DNA from: Megalonaias nervosa
Taxonomy: Eukaryota > Mollusca > Bivalvia > Unionida > Unionidae
Assembly (NCBI GenBank): GCA_016617855.1
Contig: JAECUM010016838.1
Span: 24,304-88,303 of the forward strand
DNA length: 64,000 nt
Direction: 5' to 3'
Positions 23,545 to 37,980 of this stretch are shown in pieces (position 1 is the stretch's first letter; every line of letters begins with the position of its first letter). The notes below the pieces were generated by a model. It was not told the origin of the DNA, did not search any database, and was given only the letters and a program-made list of their open reading frames with translations. Position numbers and translations under genes: made by a program.

Positions 23545-25044
23545 CTGTAACAGACGTAATTATGAACGATTTAAATGAGGATAGATTGTCATATTTGTTC
23601 TACATCACCGAATATGCACGAAATACAAATGTACTTTAAACTTGGGCAGTTAGTCAGTTGACACTATCAGTTGCGCATGACCGAATGGCCGAAACGCGAC
23701 TTTTATCCAAAGTCAGTCTGTTGACACCATCACAAGCGTTATGTGCTGAATCTTTTTAAACATTTTATATGGGGAGGGGGTTCAATTTGTGGGGACAAAA
23801 AGGTGTGCTGGTTTTTCATAACGCCATTATGCAGCATATTTAAGTAAATATTAGAATACTATACACGCGCAGTCTTCATTTGGCTATTGATAACACTGTG
23901 AGGTAAAATATCCCCTATTTGTTCCAGACATACGCAACCTAACATTATAAAAAAGAAAACTAAAGCAACTCCAATTGGAACATCGCTCGGTCATTTCCTT
24001 TAAGTCCAGAAATATTTACAGATTTAGTTGTAGGAATAAACATAAACTTGATGGAATTGGTGATTGGCGGACTGCACCACATATGTTGCAACAGAAAAAA
24101 CAGACATTGTTCCATTGTGACTGGTCTTCTTCCGCCACCACAATGGTTCATGTCAACAAAATTAGTTCTCAATAGCAGTGGAATTTCATGCGAGATTTCT
24201 TTGTCGACTTGGCGGAAAAGGCAGAAGATGTTCAGATTGAACCACGCCTTGTTCATCTTATTTTATCGTTTCAATTGGTAATTAAGTGGTAAATTAAGCA
24301 CCTGTTTGACGTATTTAATGTTATAGCGGATGCTGCTCAGAAGCTAAGCAATTAAAAATTGGACGGTAACGCACATGTATGTTAAAGGTTAAATTCAGTG
24401 CATAAATATTGTATTACATGAGCTTCTTCGACGGTAAATATTTTACTTTTGCATGATTTGGCATGATTCATCGAACGACAGAGGAGATAGAACATGTTTT
24501 TATGAAGTGCTTTACCCACGGTTCATTCGGGAGTTTTCATTTAATTCCGGCGACTGAACTGTATGACGTCATTGGTGTCAAATGAAAATCTTTTACTGTG
24601 ATATGGTCTTTTTTTATAACGGAGGTCAGCATTGTATAGTGTGAAGCAGATAATTGTTTCAATGGACAAATATGATATTGGCACAAAACTGTACGCAGTT
24701 GATGAGAAATTGTGTTTGGTCTGCAGCCTGATGGACAAATTGGCACAAGCTTACTTTTAAAATTTGATTTTTCTTGCTTTCAGTTATGTAGGTTTAGTAA
24801 TTTTTCACCTTATTTAAATGATAAATAGAACGTTTGAAAATAGTCTTCTACCTTTGAGCTCACGAATGCTTTGATTCGTAAAGAAACGCTACAAATACTC
24901 CTTTTTCGTGATGTCACTGATGGTTATGCAGTACATACTTGCTAGGATAATTTGAACAGCCTCATTTCTTCAGTAAAAAGAGCACAAAAGACACTAGAAT
25001 AGTAATCTTCATAGAGAACAATGAATTCATCCGTTTTTAAAATA
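23542..25044. other. Intergenic DNA, no recognised gene
   Basis: Small overlapping ORFs on both strands near 23960-24280 are antisense shadows of one another without recognisable motifs. No mobile-element ends were seen. Confidence 0.45.
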
Positions 25045-25060
25045 ATAAATAAATAAATAA

Positions 25061-25104
<44 letters not shown>

Positions 25105-25106
25105 TA
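25045..25106. repeat. (AAT)n microsatellite
   Basis: AATA units followed by about 12 AAT units. Confidence 0.9.
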
Positions 25107-25298
25107 AATCTGTCAAGACCTTTTGTAACAATCTAGAAGTTCTTGACTGTCTCTTTAATACGAATCATTCTTTGTGATAAATCATCTATAGTAGTGAGAA
25201 GCGAATCTCATTCAGAGAAAGAGAAACGTTTTGAGACAAATTACAATGCTGCTTTTACAATGATAAATAAAGCATAGCTGGTCAAAATGTATTTTGTT

Positions 25299-25301
<3 letters not shown>

Positions 25302-25342
<41 letters not shown>
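25302..25342. repeat. (AG)n microsatellite
   Basis: About 20 perfect AG units. Confidence 0.95.
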
Positions 25343-25346
<4 letters not shown>

Positions 25347-25617
25347 TCAGTTTAAAATTTTCCGGTTTCATTGTACATATTTTGTCATGGTATATTCTTC
25401 AGTATCAATTTATTTATAACTAAATGCCTTAGGATCTTACTAACATTGAGTTTTATGAATTCTTTTAAATTACACCGAGAATACGTATCTAATTAATTCA
25501 GTTTGCATTTCATCAGTCATCCTCTAAATTTAAGTTCAGATTTTAAAAAGCAAAACAAAACAAGAATGTTCAAGCGAATGAAGGAACAAAAAGACGTAGA
25601 AGGAGAGTGAGAGGGTA

Positions 25618-25666
25618 ATGAATGAATGAATGAATGAATGCATGAATGAATGAATGAATGAATGAA
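25618..25666. repeat. (TGAA)n microsatellite
   Basis: About 12 TGAA units with one CATG interruption. The FIHSFIHS-type minus ORFs are artefacts of it. Confidence 0.93.
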
Positions 25667-26032
25667 AAATGTACAAAAAATGACAAATAAGAACATTACA
25701 AAATACATAAATGCACAGCAAACAAAAATAAGGAAGACAATAAATAAATGCTAGTTTTCATCACAAAAGTGACGCTTCGTTTTGCATGGGAATATTTTAA
25801 TCTATAGTGAAACTAGTAAGCGAAATAAAGTTGTTAAGTGAACATTACAAAACTGACGGATGTTAATTTTCAAGTTAAGTGTTTTATTAGACTGAGCAAT
25901 TAAGCGATCATCTTCTTACCGTGTTGACTTCGGATGCACGCAACATAGCTGACAATTCGCTAATTTAAGGACTGAGGCAGTAATGCAAGTCTTAATTTTA
26001 ATTAACCTGCAATATTTGGTATTTTAATTAAT

Positions 26033-28235
<2,203 letters not shown>

Positions 28236-28375
28236 TACGAAAAGACGCTTGATAGCTCGGTGACATGAAGTACTTCTAAGCAGAAGTATCAGGTTCGGTT
28301 CCCATTCCAGGCCTGGCCGGCTACCGTTTTGTTTCTTTGCCCAAGACACTGACTCTCCTCTAACAACAAAACTAA
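28236..28375 (+). mobile_element. Probable tRNA-derived SINE relic
   Basis: ATAGCTCGGTGACATG resembles an A box and AGGTTCGGTTCCC a B box, about 40 bp apart. They are followed by TTTGTTTCTTTGCCCAAGAC and ACTGACTCT, a block I associate with SINE bodies. No clear tail or target-site duplication. Confidence 0.4.
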
Positions 28376-29598
28376 TCAAAGCATTGAGAAAAACACACTT
28401 TAAGGAAGCTTTAGACCAACCAAGGCCTAGAAGCAAAGTACTTTTAAGCAGGATTAGACAAATTAAACCGGATGTTATCAAGTGTCTTTGGTGCACACCA
28501 GTAATCTCTGGTCCACATTTTCATCTGACTATGACGGACCATTTCAAATTGTCAAAAAAATCACGAGAAAAAGAAAACTTATTTGAAATGACATCACGAC
28601 AGCGAAACCATCTAGCACCAGGGTGATACTGAGTGGCATTTTGGGATACATTCAAATGATATTTTTTTTTTCTTTTATCCAAGGCCCATTATTTCGTCCA
28701 AACGGATTTTAGTATATATTACATGGACATACATAATCCCCCGCATAGCAAAATCAGATTTATCTCGGATGTGTGATTCCTTTCGCAAAGGTTTATCCCC
28801 TGACACTTTTAATTACAATTAAAAATTATTGAGCAAAATGATTAATATTTTAGACATAGAAAATATTGGGGGATAGTAATAAAATTTGAAATACAAACTG
28901 TGTTAGTGTCACAAATATAAGCTTCAAGTGTGGGTGCTATGCTACCCCCCACCAAAAAAAGAATTATATCAATTAATCAATGGTTACTCAAACTTCTAAG
29001 CGACAAAAGGATGAATTAAATAATTAATACTAATAAACTTAGATTAAAAATAGTTTACCTCAGTAATCCATGGCTAGCAATATTCCTTGCCACGCAGGGG
29101 AAGTATACACAATGAAATGAGAGATTTGCATCGGATTTAAGATTCTAACTTTCCAACTTGGTATGTAAATGTTGAGGAGCTTTGCAACGCCCAATGCCTA
29201 GCAATCCTTAATTGCATTATTACACTAGTGTTTGCGATGTCAACAGGCTTTTGTTGAACTGTAGACGTCCATGAAATCGACTTCTCTTTACGATGTTTAA
29301 CATATGGCATTTGTTTGACAAATTACTTGAGCAGGTCAAGCGAAAAGGATTATGACCCGAAAGTCATCGATCGATCTTGTTTGTATTTAATACCCTAATT
29401 CCTTTTGAAACAGATGGAGATTTCTTGCGGTAAGAACCCTGGAATACTTTTTTTTATTATTAGATGGATTTCATAAGACAACTTCGTTTTCCTTTCCTGC
29501 ATGGATTATTTCCCTTAATTTAATATATTTTTAAAAAAATCGTATACAAACAAGAGGAACAACTGTGTATCTTGAGGAAAAAAGCTTCGTGTTTGTGG
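28376..29598. other. Intergenic DNA, nothing recognised
   Basis: A plus-strand ORF at 28384-28626 has a Lys/Arg-rich composition but no recognisable domain and begins inside the presumed SINE. The remainder is AT-rich without structure. Confidence 0.4.
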
Positions 29599-29857
29599 CT
29601 GTGAAAAAAAAATGTTGTTATGGGGTTTAACGCCATTTTTCTGCACAAGATAGGCTATAAATGGCGGCCAGTATAAATGGTGGAGGAAAAACCCGGGAAA
29701 ACTTCGGAAAGAACCACCGACCCACGAGAAGCTACTGGCGAGATTTCTCACATACCCACATTGGCCTAGCCCGAGACTCGAACCCACGCAGAGAGAGGTG
29801 AGATGGCAGTGATCCGTAACGGTGAGCACTTTAGACGACTAGGCCACTGGGGGACCC
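29599..29857 (-). mobile_element. tRNA(Leu/Ser)-like SINE (family 2), copy 1
   Basis: Read on the minus strand, the head at the high-coordinate end has GGCCTAGTCGTCTAAAGTGC (A box region) and GGGTTCGAGTCTCGGG (B box). The body follows: AGAAGC/CGTGGGTCGGTGGTTC, then CCTCCACCATTTATACTGGC, then CGCCATTTATAGCCTATC, ending GGCGTTAAACCCC and a short tail. The body resembles a SINE core common in bivalve genomes. ORF-like runs starting near LTVTDHCHLTS on this strand are SINE sequence, not protein. Confidence 0.82.
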
Positions 29858-30300
29858 GTGTAAAAATGTGAAAAAAACTTGAAATCATTTGGTTTAAAAC
29901 TTTTCAGGATGTAGGATATACTGTTACTGAGTTGACATTAAGTAAGGAAACTGGTCAAATATTTTTGTGACCCATGATTTGATCTTTATAAAGCGTCTTA
30001 TTTATTCATATTCCATACAAATGAAAATACTTGATTTATAAACCAGGTGGATAAATCACATTGTAGTTCAGACAGATAGCATTATGTTGTTTTTATGTCT
30101 AACCATTATGATGGCATGTAAGCTCTACTAATTGCATTGAAACAAAATTGCACATGGTACACACATATTGCAGAATAATGCAACATCTAGATTTTCACAC
30201 ATTCTTAGAACTAATTACATGTTTTAATTCATTTATCACGGTCTTGAGAGTCTCTCAAATTGCATCACATGTGAAATTTATCTTAATTTTTCATCTGAGA
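29858..30300. other. Intergenic DNA, nothing recognised
   Basis: AT-rich, no ORF of note and no repeats seen. Confidence 0.5.
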
Positions 30301-30319
30301 CAAAGAAATCAGTAGATAT

Positions 30320-30430
30320 ATCCATCTATCTATCCATCCATCCATACGTACGTACGTACGTACTTATACATACACATACATATACATACATACATGCATA
30401 CATATATACATATAGACATACATACATTCA
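30320..30430. repeat. Compound tetranucleotide microsatellite
   Basis: Consecutive imperfect (ATCT), (CATC), (CGTA) and (CATA) runs. Confidence 0.9.
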
Positions 30431-30825
30431 GAACATAGCGTTAATATTAACATAACATAACATAACACATCATACCAATAATTGACATATCGCTAGAGCA
30501 GAGATAACCACACCTACTCATTTGCATTGCATATAATATCAAATCAAATTTAATGATGTTAAAACTTACCCCATGTTAATTTTTTTTCATTACATACTAA
30601 ATATTACATGAAAATTTAAAAAAAAATATTGAAGTCATGACAACTTGAATTTGCATATAATATATGGTGGCAGTCGGTTAGGTGATAATTTGAATTAGTA
30701 TATGATATGTAATGCCAAAAGGTTGTGTGAGAATCGTGCAATAAGTTTTGCTTTCCCCTAATTTTATTGAACTTATGACGTATCCTTGACCTCGATAACC
30801 AAACTTAACATCTAATAGAATTAAC

Positions 30826-31092
30826 TACATATGGGTGACATAGCCATGTTGAAATCTGGCAGAATTAACTGTATACGGGTGACTTACCCATGTTGAAATC
30901 TGGCAGGTTTGAACATGGGTACGTCACCCATGTACAATTAATTAATTGTATATGGGTGACTTACCATTGTTAAAATCCGACAGATTTAACTGTATATGGG
31001 TGACATACTCATGTTCAAATCTGACAAAATTAATTGTATATGGTGACGTACCCATGTTCAAACCTTGCGGAGTTAACTGTATATGGGTGATC
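30826..31092. repeat. 44-bp minisatellite containing an inverted unit
   Basis: About six diverged units of TATGGGTGAC...CCATGTTSAAATCTGRCAGA...TTAACTGTA. The third unit (about 30905-30945) is reversed: GTTTGAACATGGGTACGTCA is the reverse complement of the later TGACGTACCCATGTTCAAAC (31044-31063). Confidence 0.8.
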
Positions 31093-31898
31093 TGCAGATG
31101 TTGTGAATTAAAGAAACATCATATGCAAAAGGACTTAAAACCATTAAAATCTCATTCCGATTGCAAATAGAACTATAGCTCAAAAGATGAATTCACTTTA
31201 CCAGAATCTGAAGAGTTCCTGTCAACATCTCACACATAGCTTTAATTATTGCTTTTTTCTAAGCTCATAAGAGAAGCAGCTAAAAAAAGAAAACAAATAG
31301 AAAGTCAAACACGTGTCGTTTGCCATGTTGTTGGCACATGGGTTGTGCTTTAATATGCAAGGTTTTATTAACTGAAAGCTGTTATTCACATACTTTACTT
31401 TTCCTGGAAGACTTCGTCCCAAACGTAGAAAACATTCAACATAAACACTATAACCGTTTATCGAAAATAATAATCTATCGCTTGGTAGAGTGAATTTTCC
31501 GACCAATTTTCAATTATTTGAATTAATCCTCACCTCACACGACTGGAATAAAAAATTTGTGGCTGTTTCATGCCAGGTGAAAAAGCCTCTCCCCCCCCCC
31601 CCAGTTCGTGAGTAGGCTTTTATTACATTTGCCAAACAAATATACGTAGCATATTAACAAGCTGGGGACAGCGATACAGAGAAGAGACCTTACAGCGGTC
31701 GATAAAGCCCTACAAATAAATGTACTTGTGTAGTTATTTGCTACTAATTTACTCTGAAGGTATTAAGAAAGGATATTAAAAATATGGTGATTATGGCAAA
31801 ACTTATCAGCAGTTTCAAAGAAGAGGTTGTATTTTCTATTTTATTTGGCAATGTTAGACTCTGCTAGTTTTGAGGGAAGAGAAATATTTTCCATCCAT

Positions 31899-31900
<2 letters not shown>
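31093..31900. other. Intergenic DNA, nothing recognised
   Basis: A minus-strand ORF at 31246-31506 has no recognised motif. A 12-C run lies near 31590. Confidence 0.45.

Positions 31901-31905
<5 letters not shown>

Positions 31906-31963
<58 letters not shown>
31906..31963. repeat. (GA)n microsatellite
   Basis: About 29 GA units. The RERERE ORFs over it are artefacts. Confidence 0.95.
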
Positions 31964-31966
<3 letters not shown>

Positions 31967-32294
31967 GACTTGCTGCAGTTGTAAACTTTCCGCTGCTCGC
32001 GCTTCTGCACCTCTCCAATTCTCTTCCGTTCCAATTTAATAGAAATAATTACTCGTCAATCACTTTCAGATAACACTAATTTTAACTCTCTAGCTTAAAT
32101 TTCAAATTTGATTATTGGGTTTTGAAAGGGCAAACGTCATGCATTTTAAGCTAGTTCGTGATTTAATGTACTTTCCAGGAGAAATAAATTTGATAATTCA
32201 CTGTGAATTATCGATTTTTTTTTTCATTCAAGACATTTTTGCGGTGGATATCGATGACATTGTAAAAAAAACCCATTTCACCCGCCATGTTCTC

Positions 32295-32420
32295 CATCGC
32301 TTGGTGCAGTGGTAGCAAGATGGCTTGCCATGGAAGAATACCATGTTCGAATTCTACTGTGAATACATATTGTTTTTCAAACTATGTGCTTTCTGACAAT
32401 GAATTAAGAAAGAGAATTAT
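32295..32420 (+). mobile_element. Possible tRNA-like SINE relic
   Basis: TGGTGCAGTGGTAGCAAGATGG resembles an A box region in part and ATGTTCGAATTCTAC a B box, about 35 bp downstream. No conserved body or tail was seen; a chance match is possible. Confidence 0.3.
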
Positions 32421-32918
32421 GTTACTGCTTATATTTCCTGCGCAAATGTACACAAAACATAGCAGAGCATTAACACTAAACAGCAGGGACTGCCGTAAGA
32501 AATCTGCTTCTTCACTCCGTTATACACTTTGGTAGCGAACACGTTTTGGTATCAAATAAAACAATTTCTTTTTCAGAGTAAACAACTGATATAATTTATT
32601 TTATAGGTGAAAAATCAAGTATTTACATCTGCTCGGTGAAATATATATGTCATTCACTGGATACAATTTATTATCCTCCATTTATTTTTACTTGCCTTTA
32701 CCCCCAATCTGAATAAAATTTATTTTTTGAAAAATCATTTATTTACAAAAGATGCCATCTAAACGGAATATCCAAGGATACTCAATACAGTATGTATTTT
32801 ACTTTTGGTAGAATAAAACCATTTGACAAATCCGTGTCAAAAGAAGAAACAAGTTGCACAAAACGCTAAATATGATATCCAAGAGAAAAACTTCTTGACT
32901 CCTACATGTCTGAAGGAC

Positions 32919-32970
32919 GGGGGGTGGGGGTGGGGGTGGATCTACAAATAAACAAACAAACAAACAAACA
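32919..32970. repeat. G-rich tract and (AAAC)n
   Basis: G runs of 6, 5, 5 and 2 separated by single T (32919-32939), a G-quadruplex pattern, followed by five AAAC units. An 10-C run follows near 33003. Confidence 0.75.
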
Positions 32971-33029
32971 AGAAAAAAGAAAATAGAAAAAAGAAAGAAG
33001 ATCCCCCCCCCCAAAAAAAAGGTCTTCAA

Positions 33030-33605
33030 ACGTGTAAACCAAATGTCTATTTTTACTGTAGTTGGTCCAACTGAGAATCAAAATGTTTTGATTTAATTCC
33101 AGGCAGGGAACACAGAACAAATATAGGGAAAAAAGAATTTGAAGAAAATATTTTTGGAAATGTGATATTAATTATTACTTCCTTCATTTTATGCTGAATG
33201 TTATCCAGACCAGGTTCTTAGGAAGAAAAATAACGGAACATTCTCGCTCAAGTTTTTTCGAAAATTACACAACGAGATAAGCGTGGAGTATAATTTTTAA
33301 GGACAAGGTTGATATTGTATGTGTACACAAAATACAGCTCATTATCGGTGGAAAACGTAATTGACATAGACACTAAAATAAAAGAAAACAAAGAAAAATA
33401 AAACGAAAAAGGCAAAAGAAAAGAAAATGAATTTGTGATGATTGATTTATACAAAATATTGACACAGATGAATTTAATTTTACGTCCAGGACTCTAGTAA
33501 CTAATCTTTGATGATATACTTCATAATACCCACTTCCTGTGGCTTTATTAGATTAAAATACCTCATAATTCAAAAAGTGGAGAAGATTACTTGTCTTTAA
33601 CTGAT
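33030..33605. other. Intergenic DNA, nothing recognised
   Basis: AT-rich, with A-rich stretches (33370-33430). No exon or element terminus was seen on either strand. Confidence 0.5.
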
Positions 33606-33609
33606 GAAT

Positions 33610-34216
33610 AAATCGGCAAGAACTCATAGAAAGCAATGGGATTTTCACTAGCCATGCGAAATCTATCAATAGAAGAACTCATAGAATACAATGATTTTCG
33701 TTAGTCCTGCGTAATCTATCAAACAAAAGAACTCATAGAAAGCAATGTGATTTTCGTTAGTCCTGCGTAATCTATCAAACAAAAGAACTCATAGAAAGCA
33801 ATGTAATTTTCATTAGTCTTGAGTAATCTTTCAATGGAAGAACTCGTAGAAAGTAATGTGATTTTCACAAGCCATGCGAAATCTATCACCAAAAGAACTC
33901 GTAGAAAGCAACGTGATTTATAATTAGTCTTGCGTAATCTATCAACAAAAGAACTCATTGGCCAAAGCAACGTGATTTTCACCAGTCCTGTGTAATCTAT
34001 CAACAGAAGAACTGATAGAAAGCAATGTAATTTTCATTAGTCCTGCGTAATCTATCAGTAGAAGAACTCGTAGAAAACAGTGTGATTCTCAATAGTCCAC
34101 AGTAATCTATCAATAGAAGAAGTGAGAGAAAGGAATGTGATTTTCACTAGTCCTGCGTAATATATCAATAGAAGAACTCATAGAAAGCAGAGTGATTATC
34201 ATTAGTCCTGCGTAAT
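33610..34216. repeat. 56-bp minisatellite
   Basis: About eleven imperfect units with AGAACTCATAGAAAGCAATG, then TGATTTTCATTAGTCCTGCG and TAATCTATCAA. The interval between matching positions is 56 bp (33728 to 33784). Unit divergence is moderate (AGTCCTGC/AGCCATGC variants). Adjacent units are related throughout, so there are no unique spacers and this is not a CRISPR array. Confidence 0.92.
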
Positions 34217-35264
34217 CTAGCAATATGCTCTACATCAAGGATAAAGTGACCAGAACGAAAGTATTGCTTTTGCAAATTGCAGCCTTCAATCTACGATGCA
34301 GGAAAGTTGATTAATTAAAACAATGATTAATTGGAACACTAGGTTTCGAAAGCGAGCTACAAAATGATGTATATAACATCATTTAAAATGTTTAACTCAT
34401 TAAGACACCCAAGTCATTGACGCCAGAAAAATGATAGCTTCATTATTTGTAAAAGTGTTTCGTTTCATAAAAAAATAAAATGTTTGTACTTGGATGGTTG
34501 GTTGGTTAGTGGGGAGGAAGTGTAAGGTATTGTTCCTGGTGTAATTCAAATCTCATACTCCACGGTTTTGATTTCATTCTTACTATATGTAGATGTGTAA
34601 TCTCAGAATTACCGCTCCATGTTGTGATCCGATTTCATTTACTACTAATGTTAATATATCGTTGTCCATATTTTATCTTTTCCCTCTTGTTAAGTGATGG
34701 GATTAGGGTGGTAGATACGATTGTAGGATTTGTTGTTAAACCTCACCTGCAACAACCTAAAGTAACGAGATCAATGACAATAACGCGAAAACTATGTTGC
34801 GCCATTTCATGATGCAAGTGAGAGGGAACCAATGGAAGAAATAAAGAAGATAACCATGTCAAAATGATGCAATTAAACGGCAAATTTCAAAGTCAAATAT
34901 GGGTCTAAACTAAACAAAGATTTGCCGGGAAACATCAGAAATAAAACCGCTGCCTGATCTTGATGTCCTTAACATACAGATGATGTGTACGGGGTTTTTT
35001 TGGTAGATAAAAAAAGAAATATTTCTCTTGTGAAATGGAATTATTGTCGAGTAGATTTTCTTTCCAATACATGTCCTTCAATGCAAAAATCCTCATTTGC
35101 ACCGTTTTATTTCTTCATTCGGTGTCAATGCCATTAACGGCTGCCTTACTACATAGATAGAAAGAACTTCCGAAATTTTACAATAGATTTTGGACAACGA
35201 CTTTTTACAAATTTATATTGTACATATGATGCTTTAAGTTGTGTATTTTGTCTATAATGGAATG
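34217..35264. other. Intergenic DNA, nothing recognised
   Basis: No motif recognised in the short plus-strand ORF at 34624-34812, and no repeats seen. Confidence 0.45.
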
Positions 35265-35839
35265 TCCCCCTTTACATCAACTTCATTGACTTCAAGAAGG
35301 CATTTGACAGACTTCATCGCGATAGTCTATGGAAGAGTCTTAGAACCTATTAAATATCACTTAAGATAGTTAACTCATTATGAAGTTTTACGAGCCCTTC
35401 GAATGCAGCGTTATCCTTAACAACACTCTTATCGACTCATTCAAAGTGAAGTCTGGTGTTAGGCAAGGTTGCGTCCTCTCTCCTATTCTGTTCCTCGTCA
35501 CCATCTACTGGATAATGCGTCAAACAACATCTGACCATGCCAGAGGGATTCAGTGGACACTTTTTCCACACCTTGAAAATATGGACATTGCTGATGATCT
35601 GGCTGTCATTTCATCAAGGCAGTCTCATCTTCAAGAACGGATATCCAAGGTAGCCCTCAAATGGACACCAGCTGGTAGGCGCAAATGCGGAAGGCAAAAT
35701 ATAACATGCCGAAGAAAAGTGATGACCGAACTGGAGGAGATAGGACTTTCCTTGGGCGAGGCACAAACCATTGCTCAAGATAGACCTAGATGGCGAAATA
35801 TTGTTGCAGCCTTATGTCCCAGACGGGACGAAGAGGACT

Positions 35840-35883
<44 letters not shown>

Positions 35884-35900
35884 GTACTACTACTATAATA
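35265..35900 (+). mobile_element. Non-LTR retrotransposon RT fragment with (ACT)n end
   Basis: The RT palm starts at FINFIDFKKAFDRLHRDSLW (about 35270-35330), with motif A FKKAFD. After a frame change come VKSGVRQGCVLSPILF (about 35445-35500), an IDWIMR-like block, and DIADDLAVISS (about 35585-35620), a YADD-type motif C with Ile-Ala. The next codons jump straight to ALKWTPAGRRKCGRQ and AQDRPRWRNIVAALCP, the C-terminal block, so the thumb region between has been deleted. A (CTA)n tract follows at 35849-35896. Inactive fragment; clade not assigned. Confidence 0.82.
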
Positions 35901-37330
35901 GGAAGCTGTGGTGGGTCAGTGTTCATGCTGTACCTTCAGACCAGCCTGGGTCAGCTACCGTGGTGAGTAACTGAGAAAGGCTCTGTACTCCCATTGAGTC
36001 AGAACAAGCATGAAACAAATCTAAAATTAATAATGACGACAGCGATGATAAGCCTATGAGTATGAAACAATGAATTATTACAAGTATTCAAATTGTATTG
36101 CCTAGAGCTAGGAGGGGCTAAACAAATGTAAATTTGGTAATGAGAGAACGAATGTATTTTCTTAACAGACAACAGTCGCAATATTTCGTTGTAACGTTAA
36201 CATATAGACTTGTTTAATATACATCGGGATGCGAGATAAATCTTCTTAAAAACAGACCTAATGGGAACCAGGTAAAGAATCTCAAGTTAATAGTTTCGGA
36301 ATGGCTAACATATTAGTCAATAATAATAAAAATAATAATGATAATAATAATAATAATAATTTCTAAACATATCCTTTAAATGGGAAATTATGTTGATATT
36401 GAAAGAAACAATGTTAATGCGGAGAGAATTTTGGGGGAATTTATACGTGCTCACCACTTGCCTATATTTTCAAATCTACAATAGTAGAGAATCATAACCT
36501 ATAAGACATTTTTTAATCGAAAATACCAGTAGCTTACATGCAACGAATACACAACTTTGACAAATTCAGCCCCACCCCTAAACCTGTCAATCAGTAGAGG
36601 AATAAGTATAGAAATTGTTTATCTCTGGTAGGTGATATTGACTGATTCCAATCTATATCAGAATTTGTGTAAGCCAGATGGTAATAAATAAAAGAAAAAG
36701 AAATTGAAGTAAGGATGGATGTTACATTTATCGTACAAAAGAGATTGTGTACAGAATATGATTGGAACGAAATTGAACTTTCGTGTTTATCAGCAATGTT
36801 AAGAATGTTCCATCCTTAGACAGCCATACGACGAACAAACTCCTGACAGAAAAAGTAATTTACGCACTAATTACACTATTTTAGCTTAGCAAACATCATG
36901 GCCTCTAAATTACCGATTTCAGCAGTACTGTCATTTTATTTATGGAGTATATGATGACGGAAAATTCCAGCGATAAACAGTTAGGAAGTTTGTCTGGAAA
37001 TGAACTAGCGAGTTACAAATTTTGTAATGGTTGCAATAAATAAATAAATAAATTTATTGTATACTTAAGTGTGAAAAATATAGACTTATTGGCGAAATAT
37101 TTTTCATATTTGTTTTCTTTCCTGTATTTTCACATGTGAAAAATATATCCTTGTATTTTCACATGTGAATAATAAAATAACCCATCATGCTATGCGATGC
37201 TTGATTGTGTATGCCTACAAAAGTTGTACCTACAACAACAAAAACGAGTACTTTGTGAGCTAGAACAAATAAATAGAAACTACCTTACATTCAGACATGG
37301 AAGTTAATATCATTAATCCTGGCTTGCAAA
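35901..37330. other. Intergenic DNA with (AAT)n tract
   Basis: An imperfect AAT array lies at 36318-36361. A near-repeat of TTGTATTTTCACATGTGAAA occurs at about 37121 and 37150. No exon recognised. Confidence 0.5.
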
Positions 37331-37335
37331 GGATG

Positions 37336-37343
37336 TGACGTCA
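37336..37343. promoter_or_regulatory. Palindromic CRE-type site
   Basis: TGACGTCA, the full palindromic cAMP-response element, lies 32 bp upstream of the first ATG of the ORF at 37375. A second related site, TGACGTCG, overlaps the start (37376-37383). An 8-bp match can arise by chance in 64 kb, so a regulatory role is only suggested by position. Confidence 0.3.
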
Positions 37344-37374
37344 AAGATGTTTCTATACAGCGATCAAATAAGTG

Positions 37375-37980
37375 ATGACGTCGTGCTATAGTTCTTTGTC
37401 AAAAACGTCGCCAAGTGCAGCCTTTAATGTGCTAGACATCGCCGCTCTTAATTGCGATTGTTTTTGCAAGAGACAGAATGTTTTAATACAAACTGAGAAG
37501 TGTAAAATAGAGAGCATGGGTGATAATATTTCTGCAAGAGAAAGTTTCCATTTTTGGAGAACGAAGGAGATGGAGTATCTGGAAAAATTGTGCCCGCCTC
37601 GTAAAACGGCGTTAGTAAAATCACCGTCCAACGGAGATATGGGTATGGAACTGTTGTTACCAAACATAGATTACCCCACACAGCTGCAAAGTCAGACCCC
37701 GAGTCCTGCTAATTTAACTCCTCTTAGTATCGGAGAAGGAGACAACTGCGGTGTGGTCACCATAAACCCCGTTGTAAAATTAATTTGGACTGGAGTCACA
37801 TTTGTTGTCATTTGCTTACTGATCTTAATGCTTATCATCGACTGGATATTTCCGGATTTGTTTCTACACCAAAAATGCCAGATTAACTGCACTGATTATT
37901 TCCTCTCCAAGGATGTGTGGATTCGCTTGTTTGACTTACTTCTTCCAACCACAGTGCCACTGGATGAATTTGAACTGTAA
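37375..37980 (+). CDS. Unrecognised single-pass membrane protein ORF
   Basis: An open frame of 201 codons from the first ATG (37375). The Met at 37516 has a better context (A at -3, G at +4) and would give 154 residues. I do not recognise a family. Numbering from the first Met: a hydrophilic, Cys-containing N-terminal part, a Pro/Ser/Gln-rich stretch (about 100-125), one strong membrane helix at about 135-158 (preceded by Lys, followed by Asp, suggesting N-terminus inside), then a short tail with Asn-Cys-Thr (171-173) as a possible glycosylation site and an acidic C-terminus. Codon third positions are more GC-rich than the flanks, favouring real coding. It may instead be one exon: a GT sits in the stop region (CTGTAACA) and a possible acceptor lies before the start. 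Confidence 0.5.
   Translation: MTSCYSSLSKTSPSAAFNVLDIAALNCDCFCKRQNVLIQTEKCKIESMGDNISARESFHFWRTKEMEYLEKLCPPRKTALVKSPSNGDMGMELLLPNIDYPTQLQSQTPSPANLTPLSIGEGDNCGVVTINPVVKLIWTGVTFVVICLLILMLIIDWIFPDLFLHQKCQINCTDYFLSKDVWIRLFDLLLPTTVPLDEFEL

Noticed and set aside
33610..34216. CRISPR-like array with regular 56-bp spacing
   Set aside because: Whole units are similar end to end; there are no unique spacers, and the genome is eukaryotic. The same holds for the 49-, 51- and 40-bp arrays.
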